NCBI RefSeq assembly: GCF_018847375.1
Contig: NZ_CP072036.1
Span: 2,604,001-2,668,000 of the forward strand
Direction: 5' to 3'
Length of the DNA stretch: 64,000 nucleotides
Source: Akkermansia massiliensis
Lineage (GTDB): Bacteria; Verrucomicrobiota; Verrucomicrobiia; Verrucomicrobiales; Akkermansiaceae
The notes beneath the pieces are model-generated. The model ran no database searches. It worked only from the letters and a program-made list of their open reading frames with translations, and was not told the origin of the DNA. Shown here one piece after another: positions 10,284 through 18,356 of this stretch. The position numbers and the translations under genes were made by a program. Every line of letters starts with the position of its first letter. The stretch's first letter is position 1.

Positions 10284-10358
10284 CTAAATTGGTTTCAGTG
10301 GGTGTTTTGGCATTTTTGGTGTCAGGCCGCTCCAATTAACTACATGATATACGACGAG

Positions 10359-10398
10359 AAAAACCGGACTTCCCTGACGTGGGGAGGTCCGGTTTTTT
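10359..10398. terminator. Bidirectional terminator
   Basis: A long stem (CCGGAC at 64-69 of this hundred with GTCCGG at 87-92, extended inwards by further pairs) is flanked by five A on the left and six T on the right, so it can end transcription in both directions. It could serve the PA14 gene on the minus strand and any plus-strand transcript leaving inverted-repeat locus 1. Confidence 0.8.
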
Positions 10399-10532
10399 AT
10401 CATGCCAGGGGAAGTTATTTCCTTTTCCGGCAATGGAAATTCATGGGAAACACTCCTTTTCCTAATGATAAATTGGTCATGTGCCTTGAAAAAATATAGA
10501 GGAGCAGGAAGGGGAGGAAATGGACAGGCTTC

Positions 10533-11147
10533 TCAATCAGCCGCTGCCGGAGGCTGGAGCTTGTCTTCCGGCAAAACGCCGGGAGGCACGAACAGTGCCG
10601 TGGACGGAATGATGACTGGAGAGGGAATGTCCGGACCGGACCAGGCAACGGACATATGGTCCGGACCTCCGTCCTCCTTGTGAATCACCACCAGAAAATA
10701 AAATCTGCCCGCTTCCAGTTGAACGGGTTCGGAAGCCTGGTTGGGCTGGTTGCTCCAATTATGGGGATCGGAATACCCCTTGACGGTGGCAATGCAGGCC
10801 ATGTCCTTCTGGGTGGCGTCCTTGCCAAGCCACAGCTCCGCGGAATCGTCGGAAGACAGGTAAAGACGGTACTTGCCGCTGACGGGTACCCGGAGCAGGG
10901 CGGAATAACGGGCTCCGTACTGGTCGCCCAGGTTCTCCACATCCAGACTGCTGACCGTGTGAACCGCAGATGCCGCAGTGTCAAAAATCTTCCCGTGCGT
11001 CAAATCCTTCACCGATGCTCCCGGAATGCCGAACCATAGCTCCTGCACTACGCCGGGGGAAGGATCTCCCGCGTCAGAGACGCCGGAAGCCGCTTCCGTC
11101 AGCATGGCTCCGCACAGGAGGCTCAGGATGGGTAGAATAACGTTCAT
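10533..11147 (-). CDS. Secreted PA14-domain protein
   Basis: 204 residues with an N-terminal signal peptide (about 1-19). The remainder is a single PA14-type beta-barrel domain, recognised by LWFGIPGASVKDL, the YRLYLSSDDSAELWL core, and the closing GGPDHMSVAWSGP. PA14 domains usually bind carbohydrate or sit on glycan-active and surface proteins. There is no catalytic module here, so a binding or structural role outside the cytoplasm is the best guess. It follows the 91-residue membrane protein gene by 72 bases. Confidence 0.8.
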   Translation of the reverse strand: MNVILPILSLLCGAMLTEAASGVSDAGDPSPGVVQELWFGIPGASVKDLTHGKIFDTAASAVHTVSSLDVENLGDQYGARYSALLRVPVSGKYRLYLSSDDSAELWLGKDATQKDMACIATVKGYSDPHNWSNQPNQASEPVQLEAGRFYFLVVIHKEDGGPDHMSVAWSGPDIPSPVIIPSTALFVPPGVLPEDKLQPPAAAD

Positions 11148-11219
11148 GAATGAATGGGGCAGGGGGATATTCCCTGCAACGACTACGGAAAGGATAGGGG
11201 CAACCTTTCAAAAACGGCG

Positions 11220-11495
11220 TCATTCCCGGGGTTCAGTGTCATCACGGGGAATATCCTGGTCCTGGCTGCCGTCCTTTTGGCGGCGCGAACCGCTTCTCCA
11301 AATCATCCAGCCGATCAGGAATGCCAGAACGCTCAGTCCGGCGACCCTCCGGGGAGTGGAAATGCCGCTGTCTTCCGTTTGGGCCGGTTGCCCCGTGTTT
11401 GCGGGAGGCTCCTGGGCATGCAGGGAACCGGCCAGGAAAAAAGCCGCCAGAGCGGCGGCGGAAAGCATGCGATGCTGAAAAAGGAGGCGTTTCAT
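11220..11495 (-). CDS. Small secreted or membrane protein
   Basis: 91 residues: an N-terminal signal sequence (about 10-27, ending near LHAQ), a short Pro/Thr-rich spacer, one membrane helix (about 50-66) and a charged C-terminal tail. No family recognised. Its position just upstream of the PA14 gene suggests the two are expressed together. Confidence 0.6.
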   Translation of the reverse strand: MKRLLFQHRMLSAAALAAFFLAGSLHAQEPPANTGQPAQTEDSGISTPRRVAGLSVLAFLIGWMIWRSGSRRQKDGSQDQDIPRDDTEPRE

Positions 11496-11526
11496 CGTTT
11501 ATGAAAAGGTAAAACAGGAGTGAACC

Positions 11527-11667
11527 TTATTCAAACACATTTGTTCCGGCTGTTCCTGTTTCCGGGCATGCGCGGCTTGGAACTTCTTCCCGGTCCGGCA
11601 TTTCCCGGAAAAAATCGTCCATGGTCATCTTTTTTGCAGAAAAAGCTTGCGTGTCCGCTGCTGTCAT
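11527..11667 (-). CDS. Possible 46-residue protein
   Basis: A short open frame running into the spacer before the 91-residue gene. It begins with ATG preceded at about nine bases by a purine-rich GGGGGA, and encodes an acidic peptide including the segment TMDDFFREMPDREEVP. It would be the first gene of a run with the next two. The coding signal is only suggestive, and the stretch could instead be a leader. Confidence 0.35.
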   Translation of the reverse strand: MTAADTQAFSAKKMTMDDFFREMPDREEVPSRACPETGTAGTNVFE

Positions 11668-11714
11668 GATACTTTTCCCCCGTCCTCAACGGGACGCACC
11701 AAGACGAAAGTCAA

Positions 11715-11790
11715 GGGGTATTAGCTCAGTTGGTAGAGCGCCTCAATGGCATTGAGGAGGTCAGCGGTTCGAACCCGCTATGCTCCACCA
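11715..11790 (+). tRNA. tRNA-Ala (anticodon GGC)
   Basis: A complete 76-base cloverleaf with an encoded CCA end: acceptor GGGGTAT/ATGCTCC, D arm, anticodon loop ATGGCAT (GGC), and a T arm with TTCGAAC. It stands at the left edge of an AT-richer, partly decayed stretch, as integration hotspots often do, but I see no repeated 3' end downstream. Confidence 0.96.
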
Positions 11791-11793
11791 AAT

Positions 11794-11828
11794 AAAGGCC
11801 TTAAAGCATGAACGCTTTAAGGCCTTTT
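11794..11828 (+). terminator. Terminator after tRNA-Ala
   Basis: A perfect 14-bp stem (11794-11807 with 11814-11827) with a 6-base loop and a T-rich end, starting four bases after the CCA. Confidence 0.85.
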
Positions 11829-12013
11829 CCGTTTTATCAACCGTATTGAAAGTCTGGGGGTCAGTGTTTGGTGGAAGGAAGAGAAGTGGAACAAAAGATA
11901 TCATTTCAACATTTGTTGTTTGAGGAGACAATCTTGTTCCACTTCTTGTATGAACGTATGATATTAAGGAAATAAAAAACAGGTTTGAAACGTTGATTCT
12001 GTTTTGTTGTCCT

Positions 12014-12520
12014 TTACTTATTGGCGCGGAGCTGGTCAATCAGTGTCTTTCGGTCTTGGTATGCCTGCGAAGGAATTGTTAGCTTGCCATAATGATCGTC
12101 TGATTTTTTCCAAGCCGCTTCCCACATAACATCAGATAACGCAGGCAGAGCGGAATCTGGAAGCAATTCTTCCGAATAAGCCATGAATTCCAGTTCATCC
12201 GGGGTTTTTGTTCTGAATTCCCCTTTGATTAATTGTGTTACATGCATCCTTTCATGACGCAGGGTGGAAATGCACTTGGCAAAAACTTCCTCCTCGTTAG
12301 TAGGGCTTGTCAGTATACGACGCAAATATGCAGGTTTGAACGTGATGCAGGGAGAGCTTTCCGTTCCTCCCGTTTTGGCATGCGCGTGGTCTCCTCCAAA
12401 ATCTTTCACTTTGAGTTGGTAGGTTTTGTCCCCTTGAAAATAGGTATTGTTCAGAAAGTTGATAGCTTCATCATTTTGATTATTGGTGAGGTATGTTTTA
12501 AATGTATCCAGATTGCTCAT
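12014..12520 (-). CDS. Predicted zinc-metallopeptidase-like protein
   Basis: 168 residues, no signal peptide. An HExxH motif (HERMH, about residue 90) lies in a predicted helix, with an acidic DELEFMAYSEELL helix about 20 residues later that could supply a third ligand. That arrangement is typical of small zincins, such as those in polymorphic toxin systems or phage-derived regions. I cannot assign a family. Base composition is lower in GC than the neighbouring genes, and it sits next to a decayed ORF beside tRNA-Ala, which suggests transfer. Substrate unknown. Confidence 0.6.
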   Translation of the reverse strand: MSNLDTFKTYLTNNQNDEAINFLNNTYFQGDKTYQLKVKDFGGDHAHAKTGGTESSPCITFKPAYLRRILTSPTNEEEVFAKCISTLRHERMHVTQLIKGEFRTKTPDELEFMAYSEELLPDSALPALSDVMWEAAWKKSDDHYGKLTIPSQAYQDRKTLIDQLRANK

Positions 12521-12577
12521 GATAATTGGTTAGTGTTTACCAGGAATGGGAAGCGGTTGATTCTGCCATGGGAACGC

Positions 12578-12964
12578 TCAGCCTACAGATTCCGGTAATG
12601 TTGTTCCTACTCTTTTATTAGTTGGCTTTTCGGATTCTGCCGTGTTGTCTGTCGACACCACGACTTTATCTTTGTTCAGGTCTCGTCCAAGTTTACCCTT
12701 TCGAACGGCATTCTCCTTTTTTTAAAATAACGGCGAACTTTTCAAAAGATGGATGCATCGCAAGAATAACGTCATGGAAATAAACGATTCCATCACTCTT
12801 AGAGGCACAAACAGTTCTCTCGTACATGATGACGTTGCAAAAATGCCGCTAGGGTGGGGCGACATGGACAATGATGCATCATCATTTGCTTGTTGGGCCA
12901 ACCATTTTATCAAGATATATTTTAATCGTGATGTTGGGGTTAAGTGTACTTTTCCCAAGTACAA
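12578..12964 (-). pseudogene. Frameshifted remnant of an unknown gene
   Basis: Two minus-strand frames read like protein but are offset at a run of seven A (plus-strand T run, 12717-12723). The upstream frame ends in FEKFAVILKK before going out of frame; the downstream one continues ENAVRKGKLGRDLNKDK and stops at 12578. Removing one A joins them. A second shift, at a T5 run near 12840, would add the segment that carries LAQQANDDASLSMSP. No family recognised. It lies directly upstream of the HExxH gene, so both may derive from one imported locus. Moderate confidence that this was once coding. Confidence 0.4.
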
Positions 12965-13377
12965 ATATCGCCCGGAACCACTTGAAAAAGGGGATGGGGG
13001 AGAATGGATGTGGTTTGTTGTAGCAGGTAATATTGCTGGGGGGACCTTTTCCGGAGTTTGTTCAGTAGATGATGGAATTCGTATTCGAGCTGTTTATCCG
13101 GGAGAAGGAGGCGGGAAGAGGGCTGGCACGCACAAGGAGAAATTTTGCTTAAATCAAAGCTGTAGCCTCTGCGAATGGATTCTTCATGGACGGCTTTCAG
13201 GTAGAGGTCCATGGTTTGTAGGGGATTTCCCGTTTCCCGGAAACGGATGAGCTGGGGATGGCGGGTGTAGCCTTTTGTTTGTCCCAGCAGGACTTTCCGG
13301 GCGAGCAAGCCTTCCCTCCACAGGGCAATCAGGCCGATGGCATCCAGATAGGAAGGGTGGAGTGACCAAAGTCTCAT
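12940..13377 (-). CDS. Pyrimidine-dimer DNA glycosylase family protein
   Basis: 145 residues. The N-terminus MRLWSLHPSYLD followed by LIALWREGLLARKVLLG and a GYTRHPQLIRF segment matches the Pyr_excise family (T4 endonuclease V-related), which cuts DNA at UV-induced pyrimidine dimers. The C-terminus (HPLFQVVPG) is also family-like, so the gene is full length. It starts at ATG 13377. Its end overlaps the start of the frameshifted ORF region by about 25 bases. A role in DNA repair is likely by family membership. Confidence 0.82.
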   Translation of the reverse strand: MRLWSLHPSYLDAIGLIALWREGLLARKVLLGQTKGYTRHPQLIRFRETGNPLQTMDLYLKAVHEESIRRGYSFDLSKISPCACQPSSRLLLPDKQLEYEFHHLLNKLRKRSPQQYYLLQQTTSILPHPLFQVVPGDICTWEKYT

Positions 13378-13732
13378 GGTTTTTTGGACTGTGAAAGGTC
13401 ACACAACGTTGATTCTCCCTGTGCAGCACACGAAAGGCTGCAGAGGAGGGTATGGATTTCAGGCTGTTCTGTGAGAAAGCCGCCGTTTCAGTTCAAGAGA
13501 TTTTTCCAGAATTCTTTAGTTGCAGGCAATGGCTATTGAGAAATGCGCGGAACCCTGAACTTCCTGAAAATGCCTGTTCTTTGTTATGGTCAAGGGAGAC
13601 GTTTTGTCATCCCTGGGCTGTCAATGGTTCCGTGTCCAGGAAGGTTTTTCCGGACGGCAGAGGATAAATTTTCTTTGTTCCACGGGCAGACAAACGCTTT
13701 ATGGCAAACAAGCTGCATCACTGGCTCATGCC
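13378..13732. other. Gap with no gene seen
   Basis: About 355 bases between the glycosylase start and the end of the broken SGNH gene. The short frames on the plus strand have no motif. An imperfect inverted repeat at about 13390-13403 is too short to interpret. Nothing else supported. Confidence 0.4.
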
Positions 13733-14584
13733 TCATTCCGGAAGGGAGAACGGGAAAATGCTCCGTGATTCCTGTTTGGAATGCTTTTTCATCAGCCGTG
13801 CCAGGGTTGGCTGAATGGCTTCCGCCATGAGGCGCTGCCCTTCCGTGTTGGGGTGCAGGGGGCCGGCTTTTTTCCCGTTGATGACGACGACTGACGGGTC
13901 ACAGAATAATTCCTCCCGCACCTTGCCGTTTCCATCCAGAAAGACGTCGCGAATGTCCAGAAATGTAACAAACGGATTTTTGGCATAGAGGCGTGCCAGC
14001 CTGTCATTGACGGCCATATCCCTTTTGAATTTTTTATCCGGGTAGGCTGCCGCGGCTACGTGCCAGTTGTAAATGTCGCTGGGCAGAATGCCGACCAGGA
14101 GAATGGAGGCATGGGGGAGTTTGGAATGGACTTTGTTCACCACGCGGCAGATGCCGTTGAAAGTTTCTTCCTCCGTATTGCCGCGTCCCGTGTCATTGGT
14201 GCCGATCATGATCTGGACCACTTTGGGGGAGACATGGTCCAGGATTCCCTTGCCCCCGATTCTTGCCAGGACGTCATCCGTCGTATTGCCGTTGAAGCCT
14301 GCATTGAAGGCATTGTAGGGAGCATAGTATTTTTTCCAGATGGGCAGAAAGTCCTGGCAGGGAAGGTTGTCCTTACGGTAGTTGTCCGTGATGGAGTCTC
14401 CGATGAAGACGTATTCCGGCTTGATGTTCCGGTGGCGTTCCTTAACGGCTTCATGGCGCGTTTCCTAGGTGTAGGCATGGTCCCGGTGCTAGGCTTCTGG
14501 TTTCAGGGTGGGCGGCAGGGACTCCGCTGCTTCCGATACAGCCGGAATCAGGAGAAACAACAAACAGAGAAGGAGTTTTTTCAT
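13733..14584 (-). pseudogene. Secreted SGNH/GDSL hydrolase interrupted by two amber codons
   Basis: From ATG 14584 the frame encodes a clear signal peptide (MKKLLLCLLFLL...), then meets TAG at 14489-14491 (codon 32) and TAG at 14465-14467 (codon 40). After that it reads through a complete SGNH-hydrolase domain: the IGDSITDN block I serine, GFNGNTTDD block II, IGTNDTG block III, and the GPLHPNTEG histidine block. No in-frame ATG, GTG or TTG lies between the second TAG and block I, so the catalytic serine cannot be translated from a nearby start. The family removes acyl groups from lipids or glycans outside the cell. Everything except the two stops is intact, so decay looks recent. Confidence 0.85.
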
Positions 14585-14875
14585 GGAAAGGGAGCTTTCA
14601 ACTTGTTTTGTGTAAACAAGAGCGTCCCGGTTTGCGCCTTTCTATCTTCTTTTTCCATTCCGCGCCGTTAACGGTAAAAAACGGTATCATGCTCCATGGC
14701 CGTGAATTGCTCAAGTTATCCTGTTTTCCCCGGAGGAAGACCGCCCGGAGAGTGGAAAACTGTTGGAAAAGGAGCGGCGGAAACTGTCTTTCTGCCTTAC
14801 GCTTGCCGGAAGGCCCGGGAAATATATGGCAGGAGAGGGCATGCCCAAGGCTTCACATCCCTGTTGCAGGTCTTG
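14585..14875. other. Gap with no gene seen
   Basis: About 290 bases upstream of the SGNH remnant and downstream of the membrane/kinase fusion gene. Open frames here are short and motif-free. It may hold the promoter of the SGNH gene. Confidence 0.35.
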
Positions 14876-16297
14876 TCAGGCCAGGGAGATTTCTCCCTGG
14901 ATGTCCTCGGCCTCCGGTTCCGGGAGCGCGGGTTCCCGGACGGGGGCCGTTTCCGAGGCGGGGGATTGCTCCGTTCTGGTGTTGATGGCTTCCAGAATCA
15001 GTTCCACCGTGCGTTCCAGGCCGTAGTCGGACGTGTTGACGCACAAGTCGTAGAGGCGGGCGTTGCCCAGCTCCTGCCCGGTATAGTGCAGGCAGTGGGT
15101 ACGGCGGCGGGAATCCATGAGGTCCATGGCTTTGGCTGCTCCGCCAGGCTTCACCCCGTAGTTTTCAGTGACGCGCTGCATGCGCGTGGCCCGGTCCGCA
15201 TGAAGGAATACGCTGAACAGGTTGGGCCTCCCTTTCAGGATGAAATTGGCGCAGCGCCCCACAATGACGCAGGCCTGCCGGGCCGTGATGTCCCGGATAA
15301 CTTTGCTCTGGGCCAGGAAGGTGGCGTCTTCCGGTGGCAGTTCCTCCGCCGTGTAAGCGTAGTTCTGCGCATAGAGTTCATGCAGGAAGCGGCTGGAAAG
15401 CTGCTGTTCGTGCTTGCGGATGTAGTCCGGAGTAAGGCCGCTTTGGGAGGCGGTCAGGTAGACCAGTTCCGAGTCGTAGAATTGAAGGCCCAGCCGCTCC
15501 GCAATCATTTTGCCGATGGCATGGCCGCCGGAGCCGTATTCCCGGTCAATGGAGATGACCAGGGGGGCGTCCGGCGCGTAAGCGGCTGTTTGCGCCAGCG
15601 GAAGGACTTCTCCTGCGGCTCCGGGGCGTGCCAGCCGTTCCAGCAGCCTGTCCGGCCAGAAGACGTGCCTGTTGAAAAAACGGACGATCATGCCCACCAG
15701 AACGGCGGCCACCACGGTTCCTTCCCGTATGCCCGTCAATCCGGGCAGGAACATGAAGGAGCAGGCCAGGCCGATGCAGACGAGCGTGCAGTCCACACTG
15801 GTTTTAACGGCTCCGAATTCCCATTTGAAGAGTTTGACGAAGGCCAGGCTCATGCCTTCCGCCGCCAGCAGAACGGCATCCGCCTTGACTTGCAGAAAGA
15901 CGCCGAATCCAATGACGGCGCAGCTGAACAGGCAGAGGATTACGGACCAGAGGTATCCGGACGGTTCCAGGGGAGCCATCAGCCACATGGAGAAGTCCGT
16001 CAAGGCGCCGAAGATAAAGACGACGGGAATCTGGAGCAGATGCGCCGGACGGAATTGCCTTTTCAGCAGGGCCGCCTGCACGGCGACAAAGCTCAGATGC
16101 ATCAGGATGGTGACGGTTCCCATCGTCAGCGGGAGCGCCAGGCTGAGCACATACGGCGTGCAGGAGATGGGGGAGACGCCCAGGTTGGCCTTGGCGGACA
16201 GGGCGATGCCCAGGGACATGATGAAGAGCGCCACGATCAGGACGAAGCAGCGCAGGATGTGTTCTCCAATGCTTCTCCGGACGTGATGATCTGCCAT
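14876..16297 (-). CDS. YczE/YitT-like membrane domain fused to a cytidylate-kinase-like domain
   Basis: 473 residues. The N-terminal half (about 1-210) has five or six membrane helices and the YczE/YitT-type opening SLGIALSAKANLGVSPIS. After a linker, the C-terminal half (about 250-440) is a cytidylate-kinase-like P-loop domain: ISIDREYGSGGHAIGKMIAERL and an IVGRCANFILKG segment. I chose ATG 16297 over a TTG at 16330. The tail is Pro/Glu-rich. The fusion suggests a membrane-tethered kinase, perhaps sensing or coupled to a transported ligand; the substrate is unknown. It is not a housekeeping Cmk. Confidence 0.85.
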   Translation of the reverse strand: MADHHVRRSIGEHILRCFVLIVALFIMSLGIALSAKANLGVSPISCTPYVLSLALPLTMGTVTILMHLSFVAVQAALLKRQFRPAHLLQIPVVFIFGALTDFSMWLMAPLEPSGYLWSVILCLFSCAVIGFGVFLQVKADAVLLAAEGMSLAFVKLFKWEFGAVKTSVDCTLVCIGLACSFMFLPGLTGIREGTVVAAVLVGMIVRFFNRHVFWPDRLLERLARPGAAGEVLPLAQTAAYAPDAPLVISIDREYGSGGHAIGKMIAERLGLQFYDSELVYLTASQSGLTPDYIRKHEQQLSSRFLHELYAQNYAYTAEELPPEDATFLAQSKVIRDITARQACVIVGRCANFILKGRPNLFSVFLHADRATRMQRVTENYGVKPGGAAKAMDLMDSRRRTHCLHYTGQELGNARLYDLCVNTSDYGLERTVELILEAINTRTEQSPASETAPVREPALPEPEAEDIQGEISLA

Positions 16298-16541
16298 GAT
16301 ACCGGATGTTAGCTTTTCTGTCAGCGTCAAGTCAAGGGTTCAGGGAGAATGAGGCGGTTTTTTCCTTTTCCCCCTCCTCCGTTGTTTGCCGTTCCTGAGG
16401 TTGCCCGCCATAAGCAGGTGGGTATAGCCTGATGAACGGCCTCATGGCTGCGCCGTACTTTCCAGCAGGGAAGGAAAGAGAACCGGTCTTGTAAAAGGGA
16501 GCCGTTTTATCTATGCTGCAGGGGCATTCCGGTTCAAGCTT

Positions 16542-17045
16542 ATGTCCAAAAAGAAGGAGAAGGAGGCGAAGACGAACGCCATGCGCCTGCTGGATATGCT
16601 GCATGTCCCTTACAGGCATTATTCCTATGAGTGCCGCGAGTTTGTGGACGCGTGGCATACGGCGCAGGCTCTGGGGCTGCCGGCGGAGAAGATGTACAAG
16701 ACGCTGGTGACGGAGGGCGCGCCGCGGCAGTATTACGTGTTCGTGATTCCCATCGGCGCGGAGCTTTCCTTGAAGAAGGCGGCGCGTGCCGTGGGAGCCA
16801 AGGCTCTTTCCATGCTTCCTGTGAAGGATATTACCACCGTAACGGGGTACGTGCGCGGAGGCTGCACCGCTCTGGGAATGAAGAGGAAGTATCCCGCCGT
16901 GATTGATTCCAGCGCTGAGGCTCTGCCGGAGATGGTGGTCAGCGGCGGCCGCCTGGGCTGCCAGATTGAATTGAGCCCTGTGGATTTATGCCGTGCGGCT
17001 GAGGGCTCTTTTGCTGATGTGGCGGAGATTCCCTCCTCGTTGTGA
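16542..17045 (+). CDS. ybaK: YbaK/EbsC-type Cys-tRNA(Pro) deacylase
   Basis: 167 residues. It matches the YbaK family, which hydrolyses cysteine mis-attached to tRNA(Pro): the YKTLVTEG segment, VIPIGAELSLKKAARAVGAK with the conserved lysines, TGYVRGGCTALG with the substrate-loop glycines, and a closing GRLGCQIELSP. It starts at ATG 16542. It stands alone between a divergent membrane/kinase fusion and the following plus-strand group. Confidence 0.92.
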   Translation: MSKKKEKEAKTNAMRLLDMLHVPYRHYSYECREFVDAWHTAQALGLPAEKMYKTLVTEGAPRQYYVFVIPIGAELSLKKAARAVGAKALSMLPVKDITTVTGYVRGGCTALGMKRKYPAVIDSSAEALPEMVVSGGRLGCQIELSPVDLCRAAEGSFADVAEIPSSL

Positions 17046-17141
17046 TTTCCATTGTCCCGGAAATGCGGACGGAAGGCGGTAAAAAGCTTTTCCCGGAGGA
17101 TTTTTTTCTATATTCCTGTTGCAGTCCATTCCTCCGTTGCC

Positions 17142-17858
17142 ATGAGTAGCCGTTCTCACTCCCGTACCTGCCTGGCCCTTTGCCATGTGGCTTTTGAAGA
17201 TCTCGGCACGCTGGAGCCCCTTTTCAGGAGCAGGGGTTTTCAAATCCGGTACGTCCAGGCAGGCGCTCCGTATCCTTCCGTTCAGGAGTGGCTGGGGGCT
17301 GATTGTTGCGTAGTGCTGGGCGGTCCCGTGGGGGTGGGGGATGTGGAACGGTATCCCTATCTGAAGACGGAGCTGGATTTGGTCCGCATGCGTCTGGAGC
17401 GTCAACTGCCTTTGCTGGGCGTCTGCCTTGGCGCTCAAATGATGGCCCATGCCCTCGGCGCCCGGGTTTATCCCGGTACGGCCAGGGAAATAGGGTGGGG
17501 GCGCATATCCCTGACGGAGGCCGGGCGCCTGTCTCCTCTCCGCCATTTGGAGGGAACACCCGTTCTGCATTGGCATGGGGATACGTTTGACGTGCCTTCC
17601 GGAGCGCGTCTGCTGGCGTCTACGGAGATTACCCCGCATCAGGCCTTTTGCGCAGGGAAGCATGCGCTGGCTCTCCAGTTTCATCTGGAGGCGGACGTTT
17701 CCCGGATGGAGGAGTGGCTGACCGGGCATGCCTGTGAATTGATGGCCGCCGGGACGGATATTTGCGGGCTCCGGGCGGCTTCCGTACGGAACGGAACCCT
17801 GCTGGCCGGGCGCGCCGCGCTTTGCATGAATGAATGGATGGAGGCTGCCGGCTTATGA
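17142..17858 (+). CDS. Class I glutamine amidotransferase-like protein
   Basis: 238 residues. The Cys nucleophile lies in LGVCLGAQMMAHALGA and the catalytic His/Glu in LQFHLEADVS, the pattern of stand-alone type-1 glutamine amidotransferases related to the GuaA N-terminal domain. There is no synthetase domain. I chose the ATG at 17142 because the family begins just after it; the frame extends further upstream without conservation. Its TGA overlaps the ATG of the next gene (ATGA at 17855), so the two are translationally coupled. Substrate unknown. Confidence 0.82.
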   Translation: MSSRSHSRTCLALCHVAFEDLGTLEPLFRSRGFQIRYVQAGAPYPSVQEWLGADCCVVLGGPVGVGDVERYPYLKTELDLVRMRLERQLPLLGVCLGAQMMAHALGARVYPGTAREIGWGRISLTEAGRLSPLRHLEGTPVLHWHGDTFDVPSGARLLASTEITPHQAFCAGKHALALQFHLEADVSRMEEWLTGHACELMAAGTDICGLRAASVRNGTLLAGRAALCMNEWMEAAGL

Positions 17859-18346
17859 GAAGAAAAGACAGGGAAGTAGTCCGGCACGCGGATTTGCTGG
17901 ATATGGTCGCCCGGTTCAAGGTGTGCCGCCTGGGATTGTGGGACGGCAGGGAGGTGTACGTAGTGCCCCTCAATTTCGGTTATGAAGAACGGGATGGTTC
18001 CCTGAATCTGTTTTTCCACTGCGCCCGGGAAGGGAGGAAGCTGGATATCCTGCAAATCCGCCCGGAGGTCTCTTTTGAGATGGACGGGGACCATCTGCTG
18101 ATGGAGGGGGATACCCCGTGCCGGTACAGTTATGCCTACGGCTGCGTCATGGGCCGGGGCGTCGTCGAGTTCCTGCGGGAGGATGAGGAAAAAATCCATG
18201 CCCTGAGCCGCATCATGCTGCACCAGACGGGGCGAGAGGCGGCTTTTACCCCCGGCATGGTCCGCGCCGTATATGTTCTGCGTCTCAGGGTGGAATCCAT
18301 CAGCGGCAAGCTTCATGCGTGTCCGGAACCTCCTCCTGCCTGTTGA
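17855..18346 (+). CDS. Pyridoxamine-5'-phosphate-oxidase-like flavoprotein (NimA-like)
   Basis: 163 residues with the split-barrel flavin-binding fold of the PNPOx-like/NimA family: CRLGLWDGREVYVVPLNFGY at the start, FHCAREGRKLDIL, and SYAYGCVMGRGVVEFL. Members bind FMN or F420 and include nitroimidazole-resistance proteins. The start is fixed by the ATGA overlap with the amidotransferase gene. The exact substrate cannot be read from the sequence. Confidence 0.8.
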   Translation: MRRKDREVVRHADLLDMVARFKVCRLGLWDGREVYVVPLNFGYEERDGSLNLFFHCAREGRKLDILQIRPEVSFEMDGDHLLMEGDTPCRYSYAYGCVMGRGVVEFLREDEEKIHALSRIMLHQTGREAAFTPGMVRAVYVLRLRVESISGKLHACPEPPPAC

Positions 18347-18356
18347 CGGATTTTGT

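Noticed and set aside
10302..10350. A tRNA-like stretch on the minus strand (TAGTTAATTGGAGC resembling a D arm)
   Set aside because: No matching acceptor or T arm could be built; chance resemblance.
13733..14584. Genome-wide recoding of TAG as a sense codon
   Set aside because: polA and pepT end in TAG right where their families end, so TAG is a working stop; nonsense mutation is simpler.
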